64,000 bases of DNA, taken from Neocallimastix lanati (nom. inval.) (Eukaryota; Neocallimastigomycota; Neocallimastigomycetes; Neocallimastigales; Neocallimastigaceae). How positions within the stretch are numbered: the first letter of the stretch is position 1; every line of letters starts with the position of its first letter. The stretch lies in assembly GCA_016946835.1 (NCBI GenBank), contig JACVTC010000009.1, forward strand, positions 212,001 through 276,000, written 5' to 3'. Shown piece by piece: positions 47,990-59,849 of this stretch. Below the pieces are notes generated by a model. That model was given only the letters and a program-made list of their open reading frames with translations. It had not been told where the DNA came from and made no database searches. The position numbers and the translations under genes are program-made.

Positions 47990-49671
47990 TTTTTAATTTT
48001 TGATTGAATACATAATGGACATTTTAGTGGTACATTAGTGTTTAATAATTTGTGTTTGATCATTTTAATGTCAAAATGTGCTAAACGTCTATGCCATAAA
48101 TTTAGTTTTTCTTGAGTTTTCATATTTGTATAATTAATTTCATTGTTAGTATTGATTTTTTCTATATCCTTTAGTTGTAATGGATGTGTAGACAAAAAGA
48201 GTTTAAATGTGTTATTCGAATGAGATAATATATTTATGATTTTATTTTGATGATTGTCATAGATGGTTACACATGGTTTGTTATGATGACTATTGAAAAT
48301 TATTTTGTAATTTTGTTGGTTTAACTTTCCTACCGATAAAAGATTTTTATCAATAAGTGGTGAGTAATATACATCATTGATGATTATTTCTTGATCATTA
48401 ATGTAACCTTTAAATGTACCAATGTATTTTGTAGTTAATATTTCATTATTTGCAAGATAAATTTTTTCATTGCATGTTTTTATATTTATCAATTTATCTT
48501 TTCTGTTAGTAATATTTATTGAAGCGCCAGAGTCTAAAATCCAGCATATTAATTCTTTATTGTTTACTGGAGTTTGATATTTTCCTTTGTGTATGTAGTT
48601 AATGCTTATAGTTTCATTATCATTGTTGTCTTTAGTGAAAGAATCTGAATATACTGAATTATAATTATCCTTTTGCATAAAGTTAGCGTAATTTCTCTTT
48701 TCATGAAATTGTCTTCTTTGATTATTGTTTTTAATATTTTTTCTTTTTCTAAACTTGAGTTTTCTATCTGATAATCTTTTTTTGCATTCATAAAAATAGT
48801 GTCCTTTTTTATGACAATAGTTACATCTTCCATTTCTTCTGGTTGTTGTTCTTTGGGCATTTTTCTTCATTTTTGGTTTTTTGTTTTTATAATTAGTATT
48901 TTCATTTTCAATTGAAAATATCTTTTTGGCGTTATCAATTTTAATATTATTTGTTTCAATATTATTTGAAATTATTATTTCTGGAACTACACGCTTAACA
49001 TAGGATGTACATTCTTCCCAATTATTTATATATTGGAAAACATTAATATATCTTAAGTTTTCCGGTAAGGTCCTATTTAGTATACCGACTTTAGTACAGC
49101 AATTCATGTCACCATCTATTTTTTCTAGATCATCAATTATATTTTGTAATTCTGACATGAATATATTAATATCCTTTTCTTCATCGTATTTCAGTTCATC
49201 TAGTTTTTTCTTGAGTTCCATTTTTCTTGTTTGTTGGTTCTTAGTAAAAGAGGATTTAAGAAAATTCCATATTTTGTAGGCGGTGTTTGCTTTTCCTTCA
49301 ATCAACTTTTGAGTAATTTCACTCAAACTGTTCATAATGATCCATTGGGCAATTATATCATTGTTTATGTTATTCTCTTTCACGTTCAAGTCATACACCA
49401 AGGAATCATCAAACTGATCTTCGGTATATTTTTCGATATTCTCCTTGATATCCCTTTTTCTTAATTTTCTAACTTTTTCTTTAGTTATGTATGTTAATAA
49501 ATCATTAATACTTAAGAGATTGATCATATTACGTTTCCATCCTCTGTAGTTTTCAGTAGTTAATTCGGTCACTCTGTTGAAGTTCTCCGTATAGCTGAAG
49601 TTAACTAATCTTCTTGCGTTGTTCGATTCTTCAACGTTGATCAATTGTTATCTTCCTCTTCTTCCAGTCAT
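47953..49671 (-). pseudogene. Copia gag, protease and integrase zinc finger
   Basis: The frame starts at ATG 49671 (MTGRRGR) and meets TAA at 49650-49648. It then runs open to 47953. Copia gag features: LTTENYRGWKRNMINLL, WNFLKSSF, and a CCHC knuckle CNYCHKKGHYFYEC. Protease: CWILDSGASINIT. Integrase H2C2 finger: LWHRRLAHFD...CPLCIQSK. Right after SKIKNK the sequence changes to the late integrase block in another frame (about 47990), marking a deletion of the integrase core. The early stop could be a point mutation. Translation from a downstream start is possible because no ATG other than 49671 lies close. Confidence 0.85.
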
Positions 49672-50928
49672 TTTGCTTAATAATATTTTAATTTAATAAA
49701 ATAAGAGATTTTGTTTCAAGTAGTTAATTAAATTTATTTGTTTTTCACTTTATTAATTATTTTTCTAAAAAATTAAAGATTCTTTATATATATAAACATT
49801 ATAAATTTAATTTAATATATTATAAATTGTTATATTTATTAAATATAATTATTTCTGTTTTTGTTTGTAACGAATAAATATTTTTGTTTTGTCATCTGAT
49901 GAGCTGATGAACATTATTATTATGTTTTGTTATTAATGTTAATATATTTTTAATTTAAAAAAAAAAATTTCTTGAATTTATTTTATTTGTTAGTGTTAAA
50001 TTACTGTATAATTGAATGATAATTAATATTGACTTTTGATTGGTTTCTATAAGTAGAATCTAATTTCATTGAAGTGTTGAAGTAGTTTAATATAATATAT
50101 TACGTACTTAAAAGATTGGTTTTATTGTTATATTGATTTAATGATATATATTAAATTAAATTAAATATTATCACCTGTTTGATCATTATTTTCAACATTT
50201 TATTAAAGTTGACTATAAAATGAATATTATTATTTATATATTATATTTTCAACTTTTTATTTCAGTTGACCATTATCAAATTAATTTAGTTTACTTTTGT
50301 ATTATGTTTTCAACTTAATATTCATTTTTCAATTTTATCAAATTTTAATTCAATTATTTTCAACTTATTTCTTAGTTGACTATTATTAAATTAATGTTAG
50401 TTGACTATTGCGTTGATTTTTCAACTTAACATTCATTCTCTTAATTTATCAAATTTCATTACAGTTATTTTCAACTTTAATAATTTGATTAGATGACTAT
50501 TATACGTCATTTTCATCTTAACCTATGTTGACTATTACTAAAAACATTTAATTATTTTTTTATTTTCAAAATATCTTTTAAGTGCTTTTTTTTTTTTTTT
50601 TATTTCTATTTTATATTATTTTGTTTCAATTTTATGAATTTATTTTTTTAAATTGGTACTCAATATTTTATTAATGTTTTAAAACGAACTTTTTCTTTTA
50701 TTTTGTTTTATTTGTATTATAATTTAATTTTTTTATATGTGTGTTTAATTTTTAGTAATTATAATGTGTTATTTTTTTTTATATTTGGTATTTAATAAAT
50801 GTTAATGAAAATCGAAAAATTATATTAGTAATAATGTTTTTTTTTTAATCTCCTTATAAATTTAATTAATATTTGTATAATGATTAAATTTTAATACTCA
50901 GCTTTGTATTTTACTCAACTGGTGAGTT
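49672..50928 (-). other. Copia leader with repeated hairpins
   Basis: The long A+T-rich leader contains, at about 50195-50530, five or more imperfect repeats in which TTTTCAACTT is followed 10-60 bp later by AGTTGACTATTA. This allows serial CAACT/AGTTG stems. No ORF. Confidence 0.55.
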
Positions 50929-50941
50929 GAGACTCTTAATC
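50912..50941 (-). promoter_or_regulatory. Putative half-tRNA-Lys primer binding site of the Copia element
   Basis: Directly inside the 5' LTR the sense strand reads GATTAAGAGTC. Its complement GACTCTTAATC is the anticodon stem-loop sequence of tRNA-Lys(CUU) known from fungi. Further in, plus-strand CTCAACTGGTGAGTTGAG resembles a D-arm. There is no TGG motif for a CCA-end primer. Copia of Drosophila is known to use a tRNA 5' half cut in the anticodon loop. Confidence 0.5.
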
Positions 50942-51189
50942 TTTTAAATCCAAAAAGAAACACGAAATATTAAAGAGATATATTAGTATATTTTTATTAT
51001 ATGTTTTATTATATTTTTTATTAAAGAGAAAAATGTTCAAGAAAGTGAATTGTCAATTATAATAATACAATTATTTATACACTTTAACTCATTATATTAA
51101 TATTTATTTATATAAAACTATTGGTTAAATATTTAATTTATAACATAAACAATTAATATACTATCTTAAATAGTTTCTTACTTCTGACA
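50942..51189 (-). repeat. 5' LTR of the Copia element
   Basis: 248 bp with the same length as, and no visible differences from, 45152-45399. Confidence 0.9.
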
Positions 51190-51380
51190 TATTATATTAT
51201 ATTTCTTTTGTATTTTTCTTATATATTACATTATACTTATTTTTAAATAATATATAATTATATAATTAATAATTAGTTTATATTATTTATATATAATTCA
51301 TATTAAAATTTATATTATAATTTTATTCTTATTTATTATTACATTTATTTATAATAATGATTATATTATTATTGGCCACG
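51190..51380. repeat. Right half of the A+T repeat (family E)
   Basis: It resumes the sequence interrupted at 45151 and resembles 60185-60345 (TTCTTATATATTA..., TAATTATATAATTAATAA..., TTATATATAATTCATATTAAAAT). Confidence 0.5.
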
Positions 51381-51399
51381 ATAAAATAATGAAAATAGT

Positions 51400-52210
51400 A
51401 TTATTGTTATTTATTCTATTATAGATAATAATTATAATAATGAAGATAATAGCGAAGGTTATATTAATAATTATGAGGATGATAATAGTAGTACTAATAT
51501 TAGTAACAATAATAATTAGAATGATATTAATTATAATAGTAAAATAGCTAATAATTTAAATAATAATAATAGTATTGTACATGATCATGATGTTGTAGTT
51601 GTATGTGAATATACTAATGGCCATCTTGATGATAAAATTGTGTTAATGATATCGTTGACTTAGATGTTAAACAGGGTTCTGTTAAATTTATTACTGATTT
51701 TAAAATTTCCAATAAAAACGATCCTTTTTATGATGAGGTTATTTCTCCTAAAACACAATCTGATAACGGGATTCTTATTGAAATCATTCATAAAGTTCTT
51801 TCATTTATGAATATGGACGATAAATTAGTACCTATTAATATAGAAGATATAAATACCTTTCGTTCTCAATCTTTATTATGTGTTTCTCCTGAACCCAAAA
51901 TTGATATTTTTAAGGCTATTTTATTTATTAAATACTAATGAATCCAATTCTAATATTACTACTAAGGAAAAAAATAATATAATTTATTCAATTATTAATC
52001 AAATAAAACTTAATAATAAAAAGAGATTATTATAAAATTTATAAATTATTAAAAAAATTTTGATGATAGTATTGCTTTACCCTAAATTTTGATATTCCCT
52101 TTATTATTCGTTCTGATGCTTGTGTTTATGGTATTGGTAGTATTCTTTTACAACTTTATGATGAGAATATTGAACAACTATTTATTTTGTTAATAGAAAT
52201 TTAAAAAAAA
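51400..52210 (+). pseudogene. Decayed Gypsy coding sequence, includes RNase H start
   Basis: The Asn/Asp-rich start (51420-51560) and a stretch with VKQGSVKFITDFKISNKNDP are unassigned. At 52085-52170 it reads FDIPFIIRSDACVYGIGSIL, a clear match to the RNase H entry IIRTDASYDGIGGVLL of the 7.9-kb Gypsy element. Multiple stops and frameshifts. Confidence 0.55.
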
Positions 52211-52261
52211 AATTATGAGAAAAATTATAGTAATATATGTAAATTAGATAGGAATAATATA

Positions 52262-52417
52262 TTATAATGTAATCATGAAAAAATATAAATACATGTAAAT
52301 TTCATTATTTAAATCAATGTATTAGTTATTGACTATTATATAGTTAATAACATAATAATTTAATAAAGTGTTTATAATAAAAAGATATTTTTTATAAAAG
52401 TGAATTTTTTATTTAAT

Positions 52418-52450
<33 letters not shown>
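52262..52450 (+). repeat. One arm of the fold-back element plus poly(T)
   Basis: TAATGTAATCATGAAAAAAT through AGTTAATAACAT matches the right arm at 18643-18727 and the reverse complement of 17911-17995. It ends at the same GTTATTAAC-type terminus. A T tract follows at 52420-52454. It sits between RNase H and integrase remains of one decayed Gypsy copy. Confidence 0.6.
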
Positions 52451-52458
<8 letters not shown>

Positions 52459-52589
52459 GTTATAATCTACTTTTTTTAAACAAAAACTTGACAGATATTC
52501 TGTTCACTTCTGTTAACAATTCTAATAGTTCCTTTGATCCGACCGTTGTTAATAATTCCCCAGTTGATGGTTCTATTCTCCTGGCTGAG

Positions 52590-53390
52590 AATAGAACCAT
52601 TATGTCCTACTCTTTGTGGATTACTTCACAAAGTGGGTAGAAATAAAACCACTTTGTACAACCACTTCTCAAGATGTAACTAATTTCTTAGTTGAAATTT
52701 TCAGTAGATATAGTATACCCCTCCAAATTATCGTAATTGATAATAGTGTACAATATGAGTAAGATTATAAAAAAAATATATCAGGATCTTAATGATGTAT
52801 AAAAATCATCCTGAATCTAATGGTTTGATTGAGAATAGAAATAAAGAAATTGGAAAAGAATTAAGAAATTTCTCTATTGACAATAAAAAATTGGGATATT
52901 TTGCTACCTCTATCATTTATAGGCACTTAGGATAAGCAAATCTATAATTTCTGATTACTCTAGCTTTGAATTACTTGAATTACTTGTATATAAGAAAAGA
53001 ATTGCTACGGATCGATTGATATTAATCTAAGATATTCAATATTAGAAGATGATAATGACCGATCGAAAGAAGAAATTTTGATGGAAAGATTTGTTGAAGC
53101 ATGATAAATGGGTAAAACAAGCTACAAAGAAAAAAAATGCTTGGAACCATAAATTATTGGTAAAAACAGAAGACAGACTCAATAAAGTATGGAAAATAAA
53201 GACAATTTTGAAAAAATGGTAATTTAATAAAAATTTAGAAATCACCAATGAACTTAAACTTGAACCGTATTTCCTTGGTTCATATATAATTAAGGACATA
53301 TCTTGGAATACAGTTCAATTACAGAATTGATATGGACGGTATAATACTGGAAAGAAACATCCATATTAAAAATTTATTTTACCTTTTTAA
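52590..53390 (+). pseudogene. Decayed Gypsy integrase
   Basis: DYFTKWVEIKPLCTTTSQDV, then FSRYSIPLQIIVIDNSVQYE, later HPESNGLIENRNKEIGKELR. All are related to the integrase of the 7.9-kb element (DYFTKWVEAEP, DNGVQFNS, HPETNGLTENRNKE). The second catalytic Asp is recognisable in IDNS. Frame breaks occur near 52755, 52800, 52900 and beyond. LKLEPYFLGSYIIKD near 53250-53290 is the C-terminal GPY-like part. Confidence 0.8.
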
Positions 53391-53399
53391 TGAATAAAA

Positions 53400-54849
53400 T
53401 TTCAACATGAAATTTCACAATCTTAAAATTAATATTTTTCTATTTTATATATATAAAAATATTATTATTATTAAAATTTTATTATAAAAAATTTTCAAAA
53501 TTTTCATTTTTTATTTTATTATTAACTAAACAACCATTATTTAAAAACCTACTCATATTTGTTTTGTTTCAAATAGAATTATGTAAATATCATAAATTCT
53601 ATAAAAACATAAAATTAATGTAAATATAAAATTTATGGCTTAAATTTTATGTTATGCAATTATATAAATAATTTATATTATATTATTTATATTATATATT
53701 ATAACAAATTTATATTATATTATATTATTTATATTATTTATTTATTTTATTATTAATTTATCAATATATTAAAATTTTTCAAAATGTACCTTTGAGAAAT
53801 GAAATTTTTCGAAATGAACTTCCCCATTATATAAAAGAAATTATAAAATAAAATTGGCATAAAACATTACAAAGAATAATTATAAAGAATTATTCTTGCT
53901 TTTATATTTGTAATTCATAATAAACTATTTAATTAATTAATTAATTTTTAGAATAACTATTAAGTATTTAAAGTATTTAATATAAAAATATAAAATAAAA
54001 TATAAAATATTAAAATAAAATATTCATAAAATAATAATATTATTAAAAATTTACTATAATTTATAAAATATAAAATATTAATATAAAATAATAATTATTA
54101 AAATAATTAAAAATATAATAAAATAAATCTACGTTAATTATCTTTTTAATATTTATTTAATTAATTTTTAAATTATTCTGTGTTTATGGAAAAACGTATG
54201 CCATGACATGTAACTTAAATACTGATATGCGAGGACTTTTATGTCTAATCACTGATAAGCAATTGATGTTTAAATAATGGTAGTATAGTAAAAATTTAAT
54301 AATAAAAATTTAATAATTCGTATTGCAATTAAAATAATAATACAAATTCCTAAAATTTACAAGAGACTCCTCTATTTCTGATGTAAATAATATAATTTAT
54401 TTATAAGAAATAGGTAATATATTAATAAAATTTTCTAATATATAAAACTGTGTAAAATTTATATGAATTAAAGTATTATAAATTTTTATAATTATAGTAA
54501 TACCTATTGAAATAAAATATAATAAAGTAATTATTATCAAAAAATAAATAAATTTAATATTTATTAATTATTATTAAATATACATATAGGTTTACTACCT
54601 GCCTATAAATTATTGCTCATAAAAGTCCCGGATAATCATATTTTATACCATGTTACATTAAATCAAAACTCTAAAATCAGTGATGAATTAATTAAATGAT
54701 TAATTAATGGTTTATTAATTTAGTTTTAGGTAATGTTTAACAAAACAATTTATTAATAATTAAAAGTTTTTTCATATTCATTTTAACATCATAATTTCTT
54801 CTTTAGAGATACAACAAAACCATAGTTGTAGAGTTCAATCTTATTATTA
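53400..54849. other. A+T-rich stretch without recognised features
   Basis: Only short repeats (ATATTATATTATTT blocks at 53660-53760) were found. A GAAATTTTTCGAAATGAACTTCCCC motif at about 53797-53823 resembles the ends of the TIR element at 58119. No ORF. Confidence 0.5.
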
Positions 54850-55448
54850 TTTTTTTTTAAGATGAACATGGTCTTTCTAATGGTAATTTTTTTTTTTTGT
54901 GTTTGGGATCTACTAATACTGTTTGTATTGAATTGTTTACTTTGGACTTCGTAAGGTCCAACGAAATAAGGATTCTAAATATTTATATCTTGGAAAAAAA
55001 TTCTTACTTTTAACTAAATCGCCTATTTTAAATTTCATTTTATTTTATTCATGTTTATTCATACTAATGATTTCTTCTCTTAGATTTTCCCAATATTTTA
55101 TTCTTTTTTTCTTTTTTTTCTTTTTTTTTTTTTTTTTTTGATATTATTACATGTCTCTATAAACCCATTTTTAATGAATAAAAATATATTTAATTCTTCT
55201 TCACTTCCTTGTACGTAAGAAGTTGGAAGAGAGGTAGTAAATTCAAAAAAAAGGTTGTTGGTCTTTTCTTCCAAATAATAACTCAAAATTTAAATATTTA
55301 GGTATTTATAGAATTTTTAGATGTTCTTAAGGCCCAAGAAGCAAAAAGTATAGGACAAGGTTCCCATTCTTTTTTTTTTTTTTTTTTTTTTTTCTTTACT
55401 TTCCAAGTAATCGAAGTAATTTTCTTAATTTTCTCTATTTCTCATTTC

Positions 55449-55490
<42 letters not shown>

Positions 55491-55559
55491 ATTAGACTCA
55501 GGATGATACATTACAATATTACAATATATTTAATGCATACGTCATACAGATCTAAAAGA

Positions 55560-55610
<51 letters not shown>

Positions 55611-55700
55611 TTGGAAAATCGGAGTTAAACTGTATATCATTATCCATTATAATTATACTTGGTTTAACAAATCAAGCAAAAATTTTGAGATTAAAAAAAA
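54850..55700 (-). pseudogene. Decayed Gypsy integrase, second half
   Basis: Read from 55700 downward: a segment like FVKPSIIIMDNDIQFNSDF (second catalytic Asp region), then FASWALRTSKNS, GRKDQQPFFEFTTSLPTS and EEELNIFLFIKNGFIETCNN. The last is KFKIGDLVKSKNFF with LESLF. These correspond in order to the 7.9-kb element (WALRTTKNS, GREDQQPFDIA, GDLVLVRNF). Homopolymers (55109-55139, 55370-55393, 55454-55488) and an (AT)n tract interrupt it. It starts exactly where the minisatellite ends. Confidence 0.75.
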
Positions 55701-55714
55701 AAAAAAAGTATATA

Positions 55715-56200
55715 CATTAAATAATAATAATAATAATAATAGTTAATGAAGGAATTGTATAAATATATTAAATAATTATAATAATTCTAATAGAGAAATT
55801 GTGTATATATACATTAAATAATAATAATTCTAATGGAGAAATTGTATATATGCATTAAATAATAATAATTCTAATGGAGAAATTGTATATATGCATTAAA
55901 TAATAATAATTCTAATGGAGAAATTGTATATATGCATTAAATAATAATAATTCTAATGGAGAAATTGTGTATATATATTAAATAGTAATAGTAATAATAG
56001 TAATGAAGAAATTGTGTATATACATTAAATAATAGTAGCAATAATAGTTAATGAAGAAATTGTGTAAATATATTAAATAATAATAATTCTAATGGAGAAA
56101 TTGTGTATATACATTAAATAGTAATAGTAATAACAGTAATGAATAAATTGTATAAGTATATTAAATAATAATAGTAATAATAGAAATGAAGAAATTGGAG
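55715..56200. repeat. 41-bp minisatellite array A
   Basis: About 11 units containing TTCTAATGGAGAAATTGTAT and ATATGCATTAAATAATAATAA, with variants in which AATAGTAATAG replaces TTCTAATGG. On the minus strand the unit reads AATTTCTTCATTA plus A/T triplets, as in array B. Confidence 0.85.
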
Positions 56201-56279
56201 TTAATAAATAAAGAAAATATTAATAAAGAAAATTCAAATATTGCTGAATTCATAAAATAATGTATTTGATGATCACATA

Positions 56280-56765
56280 GTAACTATAGATAGATATTAA
56301 TACCTTTAAGGAAAAGGAGAACTTATGTAAAATAATTAACTACAATCGAAAAAAAGAAAAAAAGAAAATTAATTTTATATGGAAATCCCATGTAATTGGA
56401 CATGAAGGTTTTGAGAAGACGTATGAGAGAGAACTTAGGAGATCTTTCTTTATTGAAAAAAAAAAAAAAGGAATGACGGTGGATATATAAGGAGATTTAT
56501 TTCTTAGTTTCAAAAAAAAAAAAAAAGAAAATTATCAACTCAATTAAAAGAAATGAAGCTCTCGATTCAACTGAAAAAAAAAAGGAAACATTTGTTACAC
56601 AAGTAGAGGCTCCTTTTTTTTTTCTTTTATACACATCTAGGTTTAGATATCATAGGAGCACTGCTAAAAACTAATAGTGGAAACCAATACATTATTGTGA
56701 AGGTAGATTTACTTTACCAAATAAATTTGATTCCATCTAGTATCTACAATTATTTCTTGTGATAT
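56280..56765 (+). pseudogene. Decayed Gypsy integrase, first half
   Basis: The H2C2 finger region reads SHVIGHEGFEKTYERELRRS (compare HGIGHEGYNKTYQRLRKS of the 7.9-kb element). After an insertion-rich stretch come THLGLDIIGALLKTNSGNQY and IIVKVDLLYQ. The sequence is lost at the position that corresponds to just before the second catalytic Asp, where array B begins. It is the complement in content, and opposite in direction, to 54850-55700. Confidence 0.7.
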
Positions 56766-57325
56766 TGTAAATTTTATATACACAATTTCTTCATTAACTA
56801 TTATTACTATTATTATTTAATGTATAAACACAATTTCTTCATTAACTATTATTACTATTATTATTTAATGTATAAACACAAATTCTTCATTAACCATTAT
56901 TACTATTATTATTCAATATACTTACACAATTTCTTCATTAACTATTATTACTATTATTATTATTTAATATACTTACACAATTTCTTCATTAACTATTATT
57001 ACTATTATTATTTAATGTATAAACACAAATTCTTCATTAACCATTATTACTATTATTATTCAATATACTTACACAATTTCTTCATTAACTATTATTACTA
57101 TTATTATTATTTAATATACTTACACAATTTCTTCATTAACTATTATTACCATTATTATTGTTTAATTTATATATACAATTTCTTCATAACTATTATTACT
57201 ATTATTATTTAATATACTTACACAATTTCTTCATTAACTATTATTACCATTATTATTATTTAATTTATATACACAATTTCTTCATAACTATTATTACTAT
57301 TATTATTTAATGCTTATACACAATA
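56766..57325. repeat. About 48-bp minisatellite array B
   Basis: About 11 units of CACAATTTCTTCATTAACTA, then TTATTACTATTATTATTTAA and TGTATAAA or TATACTTA. It is the reverse complement class of array A. Apparent open frames through it (Tyr- and Asn-rich) are repeat artefacts. Confidence 0.85.
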
Positions 57326-57815
57326 TCTTCTCTACCTATATTATTTAGTATATTATTGATATTATTATATTTTTTTTTGTTACTTCAATAGAATTTTTAA
57401 TTTTAATATAACATTAATTTTATGTTTTTCATAAATAAAATTATTTTCTTCATATTACTGTAATCTATATTATTCTAGATTAGCATTAGCTAATATTCTA
57501 AGTTTGTATTTTATTATATATATATTTTTTTTAAATTGAAGTGAATTGAATTAAAAAATTCTTCTTAATTTATTTTAAATTTATTTATAATTTATAAAGA
57601 TTTTTAATGCTCAATATTTATTAGGAATATATTCTGATAAATGAGAGTAACGTTAGAAAACTCAAAAAAAAAATTTTTTAGAATATTTCAACTTATCTAT
57701 ATACCAGCATTTTTCTCCTATTTTATTTTATTATTTTATTATTTTATTTTTTTTATTTTATTATTTTATTTTTATTTTTATTTTATTATTTTATTTTTAT
57801 TTTTATTTTTTTTTA

Positions 57816-57846
<31 letters not shown>

Positions 57847-58118
57847 TTTTTTTTTTTTTGAAATTTGAAAATTTTTTAAAAATTTAAATTTTTTATTTTT
57901 GTAATACTTGAATTTTTTTTTAAAGAATTTTTAAAAAAAAAAAAAAATTCTTTTTATGTCATATATTTGTGGCGTTTTATTTAAATTATTATTTTTCTTT
58001 ACTATTATTTTTATTACAAACTTTATTTTCATTTATTTTATTTTATTTTATTTTATTTTTTTTTTATTGTCCTTGATCATGCATTCGCTAGATTATTATT
58101 ATTATTATTTTTTTTCGG
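57326..58118. other. A+T-rich, (TTTTA)n-rich stretch
   Basis: TTATTTTATTTTTATTTT-type repeats dominate 57718-57860. No coding or conserved repeat was recognised. Confidence 0.5.
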
Positions 58119-58884
58119 GGGAAACGTATTTCGAAAAATTTTAGTCAATAAATAATAAATAAATAAATAAATAATAAAATAAATAAATAATAAAATAAAT
58201 AAATAATAAATATATTATAATATATTATTAAATAAGAAAATATTAATATTAATTTATTAAATACGTATACCCTGAGGTCAATAGTCCGGAGTACAATTCT
58301 ACCTTACCACCCATTATAATCCATTTGACAGCCTAACCCTAAATCGAACAAGTCATCGTCTATACTATGATCGTGCTTCTCAGTTGTACGTATACATTGC
58401 CTGAAGCGGGGTGATTCCTGCGTATTGTAAATCCTCATTAGTTAATGTATCTGCGTGTTCATCACGTGTTAGGATAGATTTCCTAATTTGGAGAAAGGTA
58501 ATGTAGTAAATAAATAATAATGTTATAGTGTATATGGTTGTGGCTTGCCGTATCCATCATCTCCAAATCTTGTAGTTCTGTAATCCGTGACTGAGAGCGT
58601 CGACGCCGAAATGGTATGGCATGGGAGCACTTTGTTGTATCCTGATACACCCGCTATAAAGTTTGTCTGATATTAGTTGTCTGTTGTGGCTGGGATAATA
58701 TGATCAAGACTTACCAAGGATAGTCTAAAAAAAAAAAAAAAAAAAAAATTTATTAAATAGATAATTTTTTATTTTATTATATTTTTATTTATTTAATAAA
58801 AAAAAAAAGTTTATAATTTTATAAATTTTTTTTTCATAGATTATTGAATCAATAAAAAAATAAAAATAATAATTATAATAAAAT

Positions 58885-58918
<34 letters not shown>

Positions 58919-59615
58919 TTAACTATTTAGTAAATAAAAAATAAAAGTTTTAAATATTAAAATATTAAATATTAAAAAAAAAAAAAAAAAGAAATAATTT
59001 AATATTTAACTATAAAATAAAATAACTTTTTTTTTTTTATTTTATTTTTACTACATTATCTATAAATATCTCTTTTATAAAAAATATTTATTAATATTTA
59101 TTAAATATTAAAATATTTTTTATTAAAGCTTAAGATTTTTTAAAATATTGTGCAAGAATTTATAAGGTGTAAAAATGATCAATTAAATTATTTAAATATT
59201 ATCCTTTTTTTTTTTTTTTAATTTTTAATAATTATATCTTAAGTTATTATCCTTTTCATTTACATCTTTTAATTTTTTTTTTTTTTTTTTTATTTTTTAT
59301 TTTTTATATATTTAAAATTTTTATTAATTTTATTCATATTTTGAAAAATTATAAAACGTGTGATAAAATATTCTTTTTTTTTAAAGCTTTAATTATAATA
59401 TATATTTATTATTATATCTATATTTAATATTATATATATTTATTTCTTTTTTTTTTAAAAAAAAAAAAAAATTATTTTAGAATTTATTTTTTATTTATTT
59501 ATTTATTTATTTAAATTATATATATTATTTATTTGTTTTATTATTAATTTATTTATTTATTAACTTTTAAAAAAAAATTTTCGAAATGAAATTTTTTTTT
59601 TTCGAAATTACCTCA
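58119..59615. mobile_element. TIR element carrying a G+C-richer insert
   Basis: The left end GTATTTCGAAAAATTTTAGT with TCAATAAATAATAAATAAAT is matched by the reverse complement of 59480-59615 (TTTCGAAAATTTT, then AGTTAATAAATAAATAAA). Much of the interior (58147-58250 and 58840-58990, including CATAGATTATTGAATCAAT) recurs at 63425-63860, so this is a repeat family. The insert at 58262-58730 is absent from that copy. No transposase was seen. Confidence 0.5.
58262..58730. other. G+C-richer island of unknown origin
   Basis: About 470 bp have a roughly balanced composition inside a context of well over 80% A+T. No frame is open throughout on either strand. The longest readable minus-strand segment (58700-58490) has one stop; it is Arg/Ser-rich around RRRRSQSRITELQ. 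It could be a captured gene fragment, a structured RNA or part of a foreign element. I recognise nothing in it. Confidence 0.5.
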
Positions 59616-59849
59616 TACTCTCCTTTTTTTTTTTTTTTTATTTTCGTGGTTCATATATACTATATTATTTTTTTTTTTTTTTTTTTTTATTCGGAGCATA
59701 CTTAATTGTTAGGTATATGTATCATCGAATGTGGCACATATTATTGGGGGGCCTCTATATAGGATTAACTGAATAAATCTTATTTAATTAGTTTTTTTAC
59801 GAGTCCTTAGATAATACTAATTCAATATTTTAGTTTTCCATGGGAAATA

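Larger units (their letters stand above)
45152..51189 (-). mobile_element. Ty1/Copia retrotransposon, 6.0 kb, integrase core deleted
   Basis: The 248-bp direct repeats (45152-45399 and 50942-51189) showed no difference. TATTA lies on each side (45147-45151 and 51190-51194). Sense is minus. A polypurine tract AGGAGGAA (45407-45400) abuts the 3' LTR start TGTCAGAAG. Domain order protease, integrase, RT, RNase H identifies Copia. Insertion is recent, but the coding region has a stop near the gag start, lacks the integrase catalytic core, and shifts frame at A-rich sites. Confidence 0.9.

Noticed and set aside
56820-57212. 130-codon frame rich in Tyr, Asn, His and Phe
   Set aside because: It is the translation of the 48-bp minisatellite; no independent coding evidence.
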